This document shows positions 17,328 to 26,697 of a stretch of DNA of 64,000 nt, one piece after another. The DNA is from Bacillus sp. BGMRC 2118 (GTDB lineage Bacteria > Bacillota > Bacilli > Bacillales > SA4): positions 124,001 through 188,000 of the forward strand of contig VTTJ01000006.1 of assembly GCA_008364785.1 (NCBI GenBank), in the 5' to 3' direction. The translations under genes and the position numbers were made by a program. Numbering within the stretch: the stretch's first letter is position 1; the number at the start of each line of letters is the position of its first letter. A model generated the notes under the pieces. The model worked only from the letters and a program-made list of their open reading frames with translations. It ran no database searches and was not told the DNA's origin.

Positions 17328-18506
17328 ATGAATAGCTGGAACTTATTTTTTGGACGTCTACTCAAAAGCTGGAAGTTTCAATATGATGTTGTAAAACAAG
17401 TTGCTGATTGGACGATTCAACTATATATCATCATTCCTTCGATTGTGTTTTTCATCATCATCTATCGTTCGTGGTGGGAAGAAACGCCAAGCTGGTTTGC
17501 TGGGACTCCACTTGTTGTCCTACTATTTTTAATTTATCTGGTTGCATGGACTGGAACTATTCGAACATATATAGAGGAAGCAGATAAGGTATTTTTGATA
17601 AAGAAGTATCATCTAATCAGAGACCTGAGATTATGGGGGTACAGTTATTCACTATTGTTTCAATTAATAACGTTAGTTGTAGCCATTGTAATTCTTTCTC
17701 CATTTTTTATACAACACTATATGCTTGCCAGACATGAGCTATTTGCTCTATTCATCTATATTGCCGGGATGAAGCTATGTATCATGTTCATCTCATTCCA
17801 TTTAAATAAACTTCTATCTAAATGGCAAAGGATTGTTATAGGATTAATCGTATTTGTTATGTTTAGTTGGGTAAGTGGAGTCATTTTTGTTTTATTTACT
17901 AGAGGAGTTCTGCTTCCTGCCCTATTGTGTGGAGGACTATTCGTAATTGGTTCAGTGTATTTGAGTGTAAAAACATTATTACATATAAAGTCATTGGATC
18001 ATGAGATCGATATGGAACAGGAACGAAAAACGAGTATTATACAATTTATCTTCATGGCTGCACCTGAAATTGAAAAGCCTGTCATCAAGAGAAGTAAAAA
18101 GCCACTCTTATTTCAAAAATCTAAACGAATATTTTCAGCTCGTACTCCACTAAACGGCTATAGTGAATTCTTTATTAAAGTATTTATTCGTAATTTTGCC
18201 TATGTGAGCGGATATTTTACATTAATTAATGTTACCACTGGAGCTATCATAATTCTTCCACCAATTTGGCTAAAATCAGTAGTTGGTTTAGGTTTTCTAC
18301 TCATAAAGTATTTTTGGTTATCAAGCGTATGGGATAAGATTTTCAGTATGAATCCATTAATGAAAAAATATAATGAAAGTAACTCTTTTTTCATAGCTAA
18401 AAGAAGAGTCATTACAATCATGTATGTTGTATCAATTTTTCTTCTAACATTATTTGTCATTGTTGCTTATATATTGTTAAACAAAGTAGGGCTTAGGTTT
18501 AAATAA
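17328..18506 (+). CDS. EcsB-like ABC transporter permease
   Basis: Starting at the ATG one base after the ATPase stop gives 392 residues. The N-terminus (MNSWNLFFGRLLKSWKFQYD) is cytoplasmic and amphipathic. About eight membrane helices follow, with a long cytoplasmic loop around residues 215-280. This matches the EcsB family. An upstream in-frame TTG at 17229 lies inside the ATPase gene and was rejected. It should form the transmembrane part of an EcsAB-type transporter whose physiological cargo is not established. Confidence 0.85.
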   Translation: MNSWNLFFGRLLKSWKFQYDVVKQVADWTIQLYIIIPSIVFFIIIYRSWWEETPSWFAGTPLVVLLFLIYLVAWTGTIRTYIEEADKVFLIKKYHLIRDLRLWGYSYSLLFQLITLVVAIVILSPFFIQHYMLARHELFALFIYIAGMKLCIMFISFHLNKLLSKWQRIVIGLIVFVMFSWVSGVIFVLFTRGVLLPALLCGGLFVIGSVYLSVKTLLHIKSLDHEIDMEQERKTSIIQFIFMAAPEIEKPVIKRSKKPLLFQKSKRIFSARTPLNGYSEFFIKVFIRNFAYVSGYFTLINVTTGAIIILPPIWLKSVVGLGFLLIKYFWLSSVWDKIFSMNPLMKKYNESNSFFIAKRRVITIMYVVSIFLLTLFVIVAYILLNKVGLRFK

Positions 18507-18525
18507 AGAAAGGTAAAAAGGAACG

Positions 18526-18553
18526 AAGGCTGCTTAAAAGTGCAGTCTTTTTT
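18526..18553 (+). terminator. Terminator of the EcsAB-like operon
   Basis: AGGCTGC pairs with GCAGTCT (one G-T pair) around TTAAAAGT, followed by TTTTTT, 20 bases after the permease stop. Confidence 0.8.
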
Positions 18554-18638
18554 GTGTTGCAAAGGAGGAATTATGCTAGGTGAAGAATAATATAATAACT
18601 AATGGTAAAAATTGTAACTTTAAAAGAGGTGAATAGAG

Positions 18639-19589
18639 TTGTATAAATGGTGGGGGAGTGTGTTCATTACACTAATACTTCTTACTTTGGCAGGTTGCCA
18701 AACAGAGAAAGAGATTGAGAAGTTAATTGCTGAGTATGTAATGGAACAACACGAGATTAGTCAATTCGAAATCATACATAAGGGGAAAAACGGTGAATCA
18801 GAGATTGGAGAAAGATCTTATGTACTCCAGCAGACAGAAGAGCCGAAAGTGAAATTTAAGTTGTACGTAGGAGGACTATTAAAAACAAAAGTGGTGGGCG
18901 ACGATTATAAGGAACAGCTAGAAGCTTACAAACTAGGTAGGTCTTTTGTAGAGAAACATGAATCTGTACTCAAGCAGGCTGGGTATGAGGAAATGGACTT
19001 TAGAAACACAGAGAGAAAGCAAACAAAGTTAACAGATTTTGAGGTCGAAGTGACCATCAAAAGTAAGCTTTCAATGAACGATAAGAAATCGACTCAAGAA
19101 TTATATGATGTTGTATCCCTATTAAACAAGGAAAAAGAGTACTTAGCTGAAAAGGGCAATTTCATTGATTCTATTGTGATTCATTATCCATATTTAAATA
19201 AGACAGATACACTATCTATTAAGAAAAATGTGGCCTCCATTAAAAACTATTCGGACCTGGAAGATCGATTATTGTCTAATTCAATGTTTGTTAATCATGC
19301 CTTATTTGAACAAAATTATGATGCCTATGAAGAATTCGAAGAGATGGCCGGTAAATTTGGTTTTACTTATGCAGAAGGTTTAACAGAACATTCCATTTAT
19401 TGTAATAAAAAAGAGTTAGATGGGCTTGGATGCAAAGGATTTACATTTAAAATAAGCGGAGAAAATACGTCAGATTGGAATTTAAATCGATTATCAAATT
19501 TAGTATATGATGCAGATTTCAATATCCCAGTAAAACGAATCCTTGTCCCTAGTGAAGAGGGAGATATTACGTTAGAAGGATTTAATTAA
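18639..19589 (+). CDS. Putative lipoprotein, 316 residues
   Basis: A TTG start follows AAAGAGGTG. The signal peptide ends in the lipobox LTLAGC with Cys at residue 20. The mature protein is highly charged, with about 290 residues predicted as alternating helices and strands and a single Cys pair (YCNKKELDGLGC) near 255-263 that could form a disulfide outside the cell. I do not recognise a family beyond 'Bacillus lipoprotein'. It is monocistronic with terminators on both sides. Confidence 0.75.
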   Translation: MYKWWGSVFITLILLTLAGCQTEKEIEKLIAEYVMEQHEISQFEIIHKGKNGESEIGERSYVLQQTEEPKVKFKLYVGGLLKTKVVGDDYKEQLEAYKLGRSFVEKHESVLKQAGYEEMDFRNTERKQTKLTDFEVEVTIKSKLSMNDKKSTQELYDVVSLLNKEKEYLAEKGNFIDSIVIHYPYLNKTDTLSIKKNVASIKNYSDLEDRLLSNSMFVNHALFEQNYDAYEEFEEMAGKFGFTYAEGLTEHSIYCNKKELDGLGCKGFTFKISGENTSDWNLNRLSNLVYDADFNIPVKRILVPSEEGDITLEGFN

Positions 19590-19602
19590 TATAAATTCTA
19601 GT

Positions 19603-19640
19603 CAGAAAAGGAAAGCATGTAAGTTTGGCTTTTCTTTTTT
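19603..19640 (+). terminator. Probable terminator of the lipoprotein gene
   Basis: AAAAGGAAAGC pairs, with one mismatch, to GGCTTTTCTTTT, which itself supplies the T run. It lies just before a MITE-like repeat. Confidence 0.6.
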
Positions 19641-19643
19641 GTT

Positions 19644-19829
19644 GGATCTTTTCCAAAATTTTGTTGATTTTAGTACAATTATTATGGGTGTACACCAGTT
19701 TTAGAAGCAAATTGAGGTTGGCTTAGAAAAGAGCAACTCTCTATATGTATAGTAGTAACTAGATACTAAGGTAAAAATCAGGCTTTCTGAGATTTTTACG
19801 AGAAAGCAACAATCTATACGAAAACAGCC
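19644..19829 (+). mobile_element. MITE-like repeat, copy 1
   Basis: One of five related copies in the window, 186 bases long. It starts GGATCTTTTCC and ends CGAAAACAGCC; the family termini GGCTnTTTTC and GAAAAnAGCC are inverted repeats. Shared internal landmarks are TGATTTTAGTACAATT, GGGTGTACA, AGAAAAGAGCAACTCT, TAGATACTAAGGTAAAAATC and CAACAATCTATACGAAAA. There is no coding capacity, so movement would depend on a transposase elsewhere. Confidence 0.85.
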
Positions 19830-19845
19830 TTTTTATTTTTAATGT

Positions 19846-19932
19846 TTGCAAAATGCAAGTAATGTGTTATAGTTTGGTTATAAATACCAATTAAGAGAAG
19901 TTTTTTATTTGTACGATACTTGCAAAATGCAA
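19846..19932 (+). promoter_or_regulatory. Promoter with two operator copies for the MarR operon
   Basis: The palindrome TTGCA-AAA-TGCAA occurs at 19846-19858 and again at 19920-19932. The first overlaps a -35 (TTGCAA) spaced 16 bases from TATAGT at 19868-19873. The second lies about 50 bases downstream in the leader. Two identical dyads bracketing a promoter are the expected arrangement for autoregulation by the MarR-type protein encoded next. Confidence 0.75.
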
Positions 19933-19962
19933 ATATTTTTTATAGATGAAAGGAGTAGTGAA

Positions 19963-20415
19963 ATGAGAGAATACTTTCAAACGATTACGAGAAGGTTTGG
20001 TGTATTGAGTAAAACGTGTTGTTCAGTTGATGGAGTAGACGTATCTGCTGCTCAAAGTCACATACTTTATGAAATAAAGAAACGAAACAATGTATCCATC
20101 CAGCAATTGTCTGAAATATTAGGTGTCGATATCACAACGTTTAGCAGACAGGTACAAACATTGGTGAAAATGGGCTTAGTGAAAAAGGCTCCCTATCCAG
20201 AAGATAAACGAATTACATTACTTAGCTTAACAGACAAAGGTGACGCAGTTGCAATTGGCATAGATCAGCAAGTGAATCAATTTCTTGAGGACATCTTTAA
20301 GGAAATGTCAGCAGAGGAAAGAGAAGAAGTAAAACGATCAATTAAACTACTTGCAAAAGTAATGGATTATTCCTCAATACGCATTCAATCAAATTGCAGC
20401 AACCACAGTTGTTGA
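19963..20415 (+). CDS. MarR-family regulator with cysteine motifs
   Basis: The start is the ATG after AAAGGAG, giving 150 residues; an in-frame upstream TTG would place the second operator inside the gene. The winged helix-turn-helix spans about residues 40-100 (SIQQLSEILGVDITTFSRQV, then the wing KKAPYPEDKRITLLSLTDKG). Two Cys clusters stand out: TCCSVDG near residue 20 and NCSNHSC at the C-terminus. These could sense metalloids or oxidants through thiol chemistry, which fits the downstream arsenical-resistance-like genes. Binding to the TTGCA dyads is inferred from position. Confidence 0.85.
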   Translation: MREYFQTITRRFGVLSKTCCSVDGVDVSAAQSHILYEIKKRNNVSIQQLSEILGVDITTFSRQVQTLVKMGLVKKAPYPEDKRITLLSLTDKGDAVAIGIDQQVNQFLEDIFKEMSAEEREEVKRSIKLLAKVMDYSSIRIQSNCSNHSC

Positions 20416-20429
20416 TGGAGGATATGGGA

Positions 20430-20936
20430 ATGAAGATCAGAGAAGCAGTACAAAACGATTTGTCTTCTATTCTAACAATTTATAATGAAGGAATTGAAGA
20501 CAGAATCGCAACACTTGAAGCAGATAAAAAGGATTTACACTATATGAATGATTGGTTTTCACAAAGACAAAGTCGATACAAGGTATTGGTTGCAGAACAA
20601 GAAGGCAAGCTCGTAGGCTGGGCATCTTTAAACCCTTACAATGCAAGAGAGGCTTATATAGGTGTTGCGGATTTATCCATCTATATAGCAAGGAGTCACA
20701 GAGGTAGAGGAGTCGGAGCACAGTTACTTGAGAAAATCGAACAACAGGCAATTGAACATCACTTTCATAAAATTGTCATATTTACATTTGTATTTAATGA
20801 ATTAGGTCAACGGTTATATCGTAAAAGTGGATATCGAGAGGTCGGAGTATTTAAGAACCAGGGCATACTCGGTGGTAAGTATGTAGACGTCATGGCAATG
20901 GAGAAATTACTCAAATCTAAGGAGGAGTTTAAATGA
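20430..20936 (+). CDS. arsN1: ArsN1-like GNAT N-acetyltransferase
   Basis: This 168-residue GNAT protein has the acetyl-CoA-binding motif A, YIARSHRGRGVGAQLLEKIE, and the N-terminal phrase IYNEGIEDRIATLE typical of the ArsN1/PAT branch. That branch acetylates the amino group of arsinothricin or phosphinothricin-like glutamate analogues. The start at 20430 is eight bases after GGAGG. It overlaps the next gene by four bases (ATGA). Its placement between a Cys-rich MarR regulator and a Cys-tailed flavoprotein supports an arsenical detoxification role; phosphinothricin as substrate is an alternative. Confidence 0.8.
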   Translation: MKIREAVQNDLSSILTIYNEGIEDRIATLEADKKDLHYMNDWFSQRQSRYKVLVAEQEGKLVGWASLNPYNAREAYIGVADLSIYIARSHRGRGVGAQLLEKIEQQAIEHHFHKIVIFTFVFNELGQRLYRKSGYREVGVFKNQGILGGKYVDVMAMEKLLKSKEEFK

Positions 20937-22264
20937 AAGCAACATTACCAGTAATAATTATTGGTGCGGGGCCAGTAGGGCTAGCTGCAGCGGCACATTT
21001 ATTGCGTAAAGGTGAAGAATTTATGATAATCGAATCTGGCCAAGAGATAGGAGCAAATGTTAGGGAATGGGGACATATAAGGATGTTTTCACCATGGCAA
21101 TACAATATCGATCAGGCAGCGAGAGAACTATTAGAGGAAGCAGGATGGAAATCACCAGAATTAGAAGAGCTTCCGACAGGTAATCAATTAATTGACGATT
21201 ACTTATTTCCATTAAGTCAGCTTCCACAAATGAAAGAGAATTTGCGATTAAATGCAAAAGTAGTGGGCGTTACTAGAAAAGGAATTGATAAATTAAAAAA
21301 CCAAAATCGAGAAAACGTTCCCTTTCAGGTATACGTGGAATTTGAGGATGAAACTAAGGTCTTGGAAGCAAAAGCAATCATTGATGCAACCGGAACATGG
21401 CAAAAGCCGAATCCTTCCTTGTCTAATGGATTATGGACAAAAACAGAACGGAATCTGAAAGCAAAAATTCATTATGGTATACCTGATATAAGAAAGACGG
21501 AAAACCGCTATGCTAATAAAAATGTGATGGTTGTTGGAAGTGGTCATTCTGCAATAAATTCAATCTTAGAGCTGGCGCAACTAAAAGAAAAATATCCTAA
21601 CACTACAATCTATTGGGTTTTAAGAAAAAAGAATGTAGCTGCTGTTTATGGCGGGCAAGAAAATAATCAGTTACCCGCAAGAGGCGAGCTGGGAATTAAA
21701 ATACAAAAATTAGTAGAATCTAAGAAACTTGAAGTAGTTACACCCTTTTATATTTCTCAGTTATTAACAGATAATGGTCAAATTAAAGTAGTAGGTGAGT
21801 TAAATGGAAAAGGGTATAGCATTTCAAATATAGATGAAATGGTTGTGAGTACTGGATTTAGACCAGACACATCGTTCGTAGATGAAGTTAGACTTAATCT
21901 TGATGAAGCTGTAGAAAGTGTAAAGGCAATTGCTCCGTTAATTGATCCAAACATTCACAGCTGTGGAACAGTTAGACCACACGGTGAAGCAGAATTAAGA
22001 CAACCTGAAAAGAATTTTTATATTGTAGGAATGAAAAGCTACGGAAGAGCACCAACGTTCTTACTGGCGACAGGATATGAACAAGTAAGGTCCATTGTTG
22101 CTTATCTGACTGGAGATGAAGCTAGTGCAAAAGAGGTCCAGTTAGTTCTGCCTGAAACGGGAGTGTGTAGTACAGGAATTACACCTAAGTCTTTTAACAA
22201 AAATTCATGTTGTGGAAGCGGTGAAATAAAACTAGAAATAAAAACGACATCCTGTTGTGGATAA
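20933..22264 (+). CDS. FAD/NAD(P)-dependent oxidoreductase with Cys-rich tail (ArsO-like)
   Basis: This 443-residue flavoprotein has an N-terminal FAD site (VIIIGAGPVGLAAAAHLL) and a second Rossmann site for NAD(P) near residue 195 (NVMVVGSGHSAINSILELAQ). This is the layout of flavin monooxygenase and thioredoxin-reductase-like enzymes found in arsenic operons as ArsO. The C-terminal 40 residues hold CSTG, SCCGSG and a terminal SCCG. Such vicinal cysteine pairs are rare in this fold and would suit binding of trivalent arsenic or a metalloid substrate. AAGGAGG precedes the start, and the gene is coupled to the acetyltransferase. Reaction and substrate are inferred. Confidence 0.8.
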   Translation: MKATLPVIIIGAGPVGLAAAAHLLRKGEEFMIIESGQEIGANVREWGHIRMFSPWQYNIDQAARELLEEAGWKSPELEELPTGNQLIDDYLFPLSQLPQMKENLRLNAKVVGVTRKGIDKLKNQNRENVPFQVYVEFEDETKVLEAKAIIDATGTWQKPNPSLSNGLWTKTERNLKAKIHYGIPDIRKTENRYANKNVMVVGSGHSAINSILELAQLKEKYPNTTIYWVLRKKNVAAVYGGQENNQLPARGELGIKIQKLVESKKLEVVTPFYISQLLTDNGQIKVVGELNGKGYSISNIDEMVVSTGFRPDTSFVDEVRLNLDEAVESVKAIAPLIDPNIHSCGTVRPHGEAELRQPEKNFYIVGMKSYGRAPTFLLATGYEQVRSIVAYLTGDEASAKEVQLVLPETGVCSTGITPKSFNKNSCCGSGEIKLEIKTTSCCG

Positions 22265-22338
22265 GTAATAACCTAAACATGGAATCATACAAAGTTAAAA
22301 AACAAGAGGCTGGGACATATATTACAGTCAATGATAAA

Positions 22339-22396
22339 CCCGAACTATTAGGTGGTATTTTAATAATTCTTACGCCTAATAATTCGGTTTTTTTTG
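22339..22396 (+). terminator. Terminator of the MarR-ArsN1-flavoprotein operon
   Basis: CCGAACTATTAGG pairs imperfectly with CCTAATAATTCGG and is followed by eight T. Just upstream (about 22305) is AGAGGCTGGGACATA, a motif often found in Firmicute intergenic repeats. Confidence 0.8.
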
Positions 22397-22408
22397 TTTT
22401 AAGTTTAT

Positions 22409-22870
22409 CTATGAAACAATGACCTTTTTCTCAAAGGATATCTCCTTACCACTGTAAGAGAGAGTGTGATGATTGTTTGTATTTAAGGTTACTTTAATAT
22501 GATGAGTACCAGATTTTAAAGATTCAATATTATAGTACTTTCCATACACCCGATTTATTTTTTTTCCGTTGATATATAAGTGTGCGTGTCCTTCATTGTA
22601 TGACGTGTCTGTTGATCCGACTTCCTCTGGTGTAAAGTTGAAGTTTGTTGTTTCAATTTTTAAAAGCCATGAACCAGTGGGGTCTTGAGTAATACTACCA
22701 GTAATCGTAGGTTTTGGATAACGTGAAGGAATTTCTATGGTTGTCTGATGATGTGTCTCATGTAGGTTGGAAGCATTGATGTGACTGTTTTGTTGATGGA
22801 AGTAGAGCATAACACTGACAAATGAAAAAATAATGATAAAACTTACAATGCGATACATGATATTCACCAT
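22409..22870 (-). CDS. Secreted or membrane-anchored protein paired with DUF2243
   Basis: This 153-residue protein has one N-terminal membrane or signal segment (IVSFIIIFSFVSVMLYF) and an extracellular beta-rich domain. The domain contains NEGHAHLYINGKKINRVYGKYYNI, a histidine-containing strand seen in small bacterial exported proteins that sit near metal-handling genes. Its start codon overlaps the stop of the DUF2243 gene, so the pair is translationally coupled. Residues rich in His (NLHETHHQTT, GTHHIKV, NNHHTL) could bind metal; this is inference. Confidence 0.7.
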   Translation of the reverse strand: MVNIMYRIVSFIIIFSFVSVMLYFHQQNSHINASNLHETHHQTTIEIPSRYPKPTITGSITQDPTGSWLLKIETTNFNFTPEEVGSTDTSYNEGHAHLYINGKKINRVYGKYYNIESLKSGTHHIKVTLNTNNHHTLSYSGKEISFEKKVIVS

Positions 22871-23337
22871 CAGGCACTAACAGGTGCTTGCTGTTTTTTG
22901 CTGCTTTTTCTAATTGCATAACCGATGACGGCTAAAATGAATCCTAAAGCTAAAAATGATAAATCATACATCATGGCGTGAGGATCACCTGGTTTCACAC
23001 GGTGTATTTGCAGTAGATGGTGATTAATAGTACCCTCAACGACATTAAAAATTCCTGCACCCATTAAGAAGCCACCAAGTACGAATCGATTGCCTTTTTC
23101 CACGGAAGTTGGATTTCCAGCCAACCATAAAAGAATTCCTCCAATAACAAGAGCAATTGAAACTCCAAAGTGAAAGATACCATCACTCACGATTTGACCA
23201 GGTCGATCAGTTGCCATGTAAACACTATGCCACTGTAATAATTGGTGAAAAATGATACCATCTAATGCACCCATGAATCCAAATCCTAAAATAAAACTAC
23301 CATAATCAAGTAAACTTTCTTTAGTTCTGTTCGTCAT
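22870..23337 (-). CDS. DUF2243 membrane protein
   Basis: This 155-residue protein has four membrane helices and the family landmarks GALDGIIFHQLLQWHS, DGIFHFGVS and NVVEGTINHHLLQIHRV, which put several conserved His residues at the membrane face. DUF2243 proteins have no established biochemical role; the His pattern suggests metal or heme contact. It is the first gene of a two-gene leftward operon and diverges from the potassium channel gene at 23495. Confidence 0.88.
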   Translation of the reverse strand: MTNRTKESLLDYGSFILGFGFMGALDGIIFHQLLQWHSVYMATDRPGQIVSDGIFHFGVSIALVIGGILLWLAGNPTSVEKGNRFVLGGFLMGAGIFNVVEGTINHHLLQIHRVKPGDPHAMMYDLSFLALGFILAVIGYAIRKSSKKQQAPVSA

Positions 23338-23494
23338 CTATTATTCTCCTTTTGAATAAGTACTAAAACAAAATCATTTTCACCAATAATTACTGGAGTT
23401 ATACGGGTTTGGTTTCAATTAATAGAATGAGAATGTTTAAACTATCGTTTAGATTAGGTATACTTTTGATATTCCATAAAAAAGAGGTTTCTAT

Positions 23495-24850
23495 ATGCAA
23501 CTTTATGTTCCTAAATTAAAAATACAATTATCTTCTGTTCAAATTCTCGTATTATTTTATGTTTCAGCAGTCGTCATCTCAACAGTTTTACTTCTACTCC
23601 CCATCACATTAAAGCCTGGGTCAGAATTGTCCTTTTTGGATGCTTTATTTACATCAGCAAGTGCAATCAGTGTTACAGGTCTGTCTGTAGTTAACATGTC
23701 CGAAATATTAAGTGTCCCAGGTACCTTTATTTTTGCATTTATATTGCAATTTGGCGGAATTGGAATTATGACGCTCGGAACATTCATCTGGCTGTTATTT
23801 GGGAAGAAGATCGGGCTAAAAGAAAGAAAATTAATAATGACTGACCAAAACCAATCTACTCTTTCTGGATTAGTTCAATTAATGCGTCAAATCCTAAGCT
23901 TAATCATTATCGTTGAGTTAATTGGTACTGTTATTCTGGGAATTCATTTTTTACATTACTTTCCGACTTGGCAGGAAGCATTTTTACAAGGATTCTTTGC
24001 TTCTATAAGTGCAACTACAAATGCTGGTTTTGATATAACTGGTCAATCGTTAATTCCATTTGCAGATGATTATTTTGTACAATTTATTAACATCATTTTG
24101 CTAATTGTTGGCGCGATAGGCTTTCCAGTATTAATCGAAACAAAGGAGTACCTATTTCACAAAGGGGAATATCCTTACCGCTTTACATTATTTACGAAGC
24201 TAACTACCTTTACATTTTTTGCATTAATTATTCTAGGTGCAGCTGCCATATGGGTATTCGAGATGAATCATCTCTTTGCAAATAAAGCATGGCACGAATC
24301 ACTATTTTATGCATTATTTCACTCGGTTTCCTCCAGAAATGGCGGACTTGCGACGATAGATATGAATGAATTTTCTACTCCTACTTTGCTAATTTTATGT
24401 ATTCTCATGTTTATCGGAGCTTCTCCAAGTAGTGTGGGAGGAGGTATCCGAACTACAACCTTTGCAATCATGATCCTTAGTATTTTTTCTTATGCCAGAG
24501 GATATAGTTCAATAAAAGTGTTTAAGAGAGAGATTTATCAAGAAGATATCATTAAGTCATACATTGTCATAACAACTGCAATCATGCTTTGTGCGGCAGC
24601 AGTAATAATTCTCGTATACATTGAACCCAAATTCACTTTGTTACAGATCCTGTTTGAGGTTTCTTCTGCGTTTGGTACAACGGGATTATCCATGGGAATT
24701 ACAACAGACCTAAGTATATGGGGGAAAATCATTATCATCGCTCTAATGTTTATAGGTAGAATAGGGATATTCTCATTCTTATTTTTAATAAGAGGAAGTG
24801 GAAATGAAGAGAGTTATCGTTATCCTAGAGAAAAGATGATCATTGGATAA
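23495..24850 (+). CDS. KtrB/TrkH-family potassium uptake channel subunit
   Basis: This 451-residue membrane protein shows the four M1-P-M2 repeats of the Ktr/Trk/HKT superfamily. The pore signatures are SAISVTGLS, TTNAGFDITG, SVSSRNGGLATIDM and SSAFGTTGLSMG, each supplying the selectivity-filter glycine. The gating-loop-like segment GASPSSVGGGIRTTT lies in the third repeat. It normally assembles with a cytoplasmic RCK subunit (KtrA or KtrC), which is not encoded nearby, as is usual for KtrD-type orphans. The start follows AAAAGAGG. Na+ or membrane-potential-driven K+ uptake is expected. Confidence 0.93.
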   Translation: MQLYVPKLKIQLSSVQILVLFYVSAVVISTVLLLLPITLKPGSELSFLDALFTSASAISVTGLSVVNMSEILSVPGTFIFAFILQFGGIGIMTLGTFIWLLFGKKIGLKERKLIMTDQNQSTLSGLVQLMRQILSLIIIVELIGTVILGIHFLHYFPTWQEAFLQGFFASISATTNAGFDITGQSLIPFADDYFVQFINIILLIVGAIGFPVLIETKEYLFHKGEYPYRFTLFTKLTTFTFFALIILGAAAIWVFEMNHLFANKAWHESLFYALFHSVSSRNGGLATIDMNEFSTPTLLILCILMFIGASPSSVGGGIRTTTFAIMILSIFSYARGYSSIKVFKREIYQEDIIKSYIVITTAIMLCAAAVIILVYIEPKFTLLQILFEVSSAFGTTGLSMGITTDLSIWGKIIIIALMFIGRIGIFSFLFLIRGSGNEESYRYPREKMIIG

Positions 24851-24862
24851 AGAATTGTCAAA

Positions 24863-24892
24863 AAGCTGCTGAACTTATCAGTAGTTTTTTTG
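24863..24892 (+). terminator. Terminator of the potassium channel gene
   Basis: AGCTGCTGA pairs with TCAGTAGTT (G-T pairs allowed) around ACTTA and is followed by a run of T. Confidence 0.8.
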
Positions 24893-25056
24893 ATGTTTAC
24901 TTAATATTCCAGATATATTTTCACTGCATTAATGAAAATTAAAGATATTAAGAGAAAAATGCCGATTTACTAGGTAATTGTTGAATGTTTCCGTTTTCTT
25001 TACGTTTCACAGATTGGTCACAATCCTATATACTTTGATTTGTTAAAAACGGACCC

Positions 25057-25079
25057 GACTTTCATGAGAGTTGAAAGTC
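25057..25079 (+). promoter_or_regulatory. Perfect dyad in the SulP leader
   Basis: GACTTTCA and TGAAAGTC are separated by TGAGAGT, 42 bases upstream of the SulP start. There is no T run, so it is more likely an operator or an RNA stem affecting translation than a terminator. Function unproven. Confidence 0.5.
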
Positions 25080-25120
25080 AGAAAACACTTTAAAAATTAA
25101 ATATAGGAAGAGGTGCCAAC

Positions 25121-26602
25121 TTGAATTTAACAGCTTATAGAAATTCATGGTTTGGAAATGTAAGAGGAGATGTGTTGTCTGGAATTGTTGTTGCCCTTGC
25201 ACTAATACCCGAAGCAATTGCCTTCTCGATTATTGCTGGAGTAGATCCAATGATTGGACTTTACGCATCGTTTTGTATTGCTGTAACAATTGCTTTTGTA
25301 GGTGGTAGACCCGGTATGATTTCTGCTGCTACAGGTGCAACAGCTTTGTTAATGGTTACTTTAGTAGCAGATTACGGACTGCAATATTTACTTGCAGCTA
25401 CCATATTAACGGGTATTATTCAGATTGTGATGGGTGTATTAAAGTTAGGACGATTAATGAAATTTGTGCCACGTTCAGTAATGATAGGTTTCGTAAATGC
25501 CCTTGCTATTCTGATTTTTACTGCTCAACTTCCACACTTTGTTGGTGAGTCTTGGGTAATGTACTCAATGGTAGCAGGAGCTTTAGCAATTATTTATATT
25601 CTTCCAAGATTTACAAAGGTCGTGCCATCACCACTAGTAGCCATTATTGTGATGACAATTATCGCAGTAATGACAAATAGTGATGTTCGTACAATTGGAG
25701 ATATGGGCGAATTGACGTCTACACTGCCAATATTCTTAATACCGGATATTCCGTTTACATTTGAGACATTGCAAATTATTTTCCCATACTCACTATCTAT
25801 TGCGATTGTTGGTTTAGTAGAATCACTGTTAACAGCTTCTATCGTCGATGATATGACAGATACTGAAAGTGATAAAAACCAAGAAGCTCGTGGTCAAGGA
25901 ATTGCGAATATTGTATCTGGATTCTTTGGTGGGATGGCTGGATGTGCCATGATCGGTCAATCTGTAATTAATGTGAAATCTGGTGGAAGAGGAAGATTAT
26001 CAGCTTTTGTTGCCGGGTCTTTCTTAATGGTATTAATTGTTTTACTAAAAGACTTTCTAGTACAAATTCCAATGGCAGCACTAGTTGGTGTCATGATTAT
26101 GGTTTCAGTTGGTACATTTGACTGGTCAAACCTTAAGTCAATTCGAAAAGTTCCCATCACAGATACAATCGTAATGGTTGTTACAGTCGTGACTGTACTC
26201 CAAACTCATGATTTATCAAAGGGTGTACTGGTCGGTATTTTATTAAGTGCAATCTTCTTTGCAGCTAAGATTTCTAAAGTAAAAGTGACTTGCATCTCGT
26301 CTCCAGGAGCTCACAAGAAGGTGTACCATGTATCAGGTCAATTATTTTTTGCATCCGTTACAGACTTTGTAAACAGCTTTAACTTTAAAGAAGAAAATGT
26401 TACAGACATTGAATTAGATTTATCAAATGCACATCTTTGGGATGATTCGGCAGTAGGTGCAATAGATAAGGTAGTCATTAAATATCACCAAAATGGTGTG
26501 AAGGTTCATTTAAAAGGACTCAACACTGATAGTAATAAGTTAATTGAGAAGCTTGCGATGCACAAAGCACCTGGTGGATTGGATAAAGCAATTAATCATT
26601 AA
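25121..26602 (+). CDS. SulP-family anion transporter with STAS domain
   Basis: This 493-residue protein starts at TTG after GGAAGAGGTG. The N-terminal 390 residues have the SulP transmembrane core, with the signature [20 protein letters not shown] near residue 23. The C-terminal part from about 400 is a STAS domain ([36 protein letters not shown]), which lies in the cytoplasm and regulates transport. Substrates of bacterial SulP proteins include sulfate, bicarbonate and dicarboxylates; the sequence does not separate these. It is monocistronic. Confidence 0.93.
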   Translation: MNLTAYRNSWFGNVRGDVLSGIVVALALIPEAIAFSIIAGVDPMIGLYASFCIAVTIAFVGGRPGMISAATGATALLMVTLVADYGLQYLLAATILTGIIQIVMGVLKLGRLMKFVPRSVMIGFVNALAILIFTAQLPHFVGESWVMYSMVAGALAIIYILPRFTKVVPSPLVAIIVMTIIAVMTNSDVRTIGDMGELTSTLPIFLIPDIPFTFETLQIIFPYSLSIAIVGLVESLLTASIVDDMTDTESDKNQEARGQGIANIVSGFFGGMAGCAMIGQSVINVKSGGRGRLSAFVAGSFLMVLIVLLKDFLVQIPMAALVGVMIMVSVGTFDWSNLKSIRKVPITDTIVMVVTVVTVLQTHDLSKGVLVGILLSAIFFAAKISKVKVTCISSPGAHKKVYHVSGQLFFASVTDFVNSFNFKEENVTDIELDLSNAHLWDDSAVGAIDKVVIKYHQNGVKVHLKGLNTDSNKLIEKLAMHKAPGGLDKAINH

Positions 26603-26607
26603 AAACG

Positions 26608-26639
26608 AAGACACGCTGAGAAATCGGCGTGTCTTTCTT
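26608..26639 (+). terminator. Terminator of the SulP gene
   Basis: GACACGC(T) pairs with (G)GCGTGTC around a GAGAAATC loop, followed by TTTCTT. Confidence 0.85.
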
Positions 26640-26697
26640 AGATATTCAAACTATAGACATAAACTATATTTATTAATCAAACGTTTGTTTAATAGCT

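Noticed and set aside
25057..25079. Riboswitch in the SulP leader
   Set aside because: There is only a single dyad, with no conserved aptamer blocks and no terminator.
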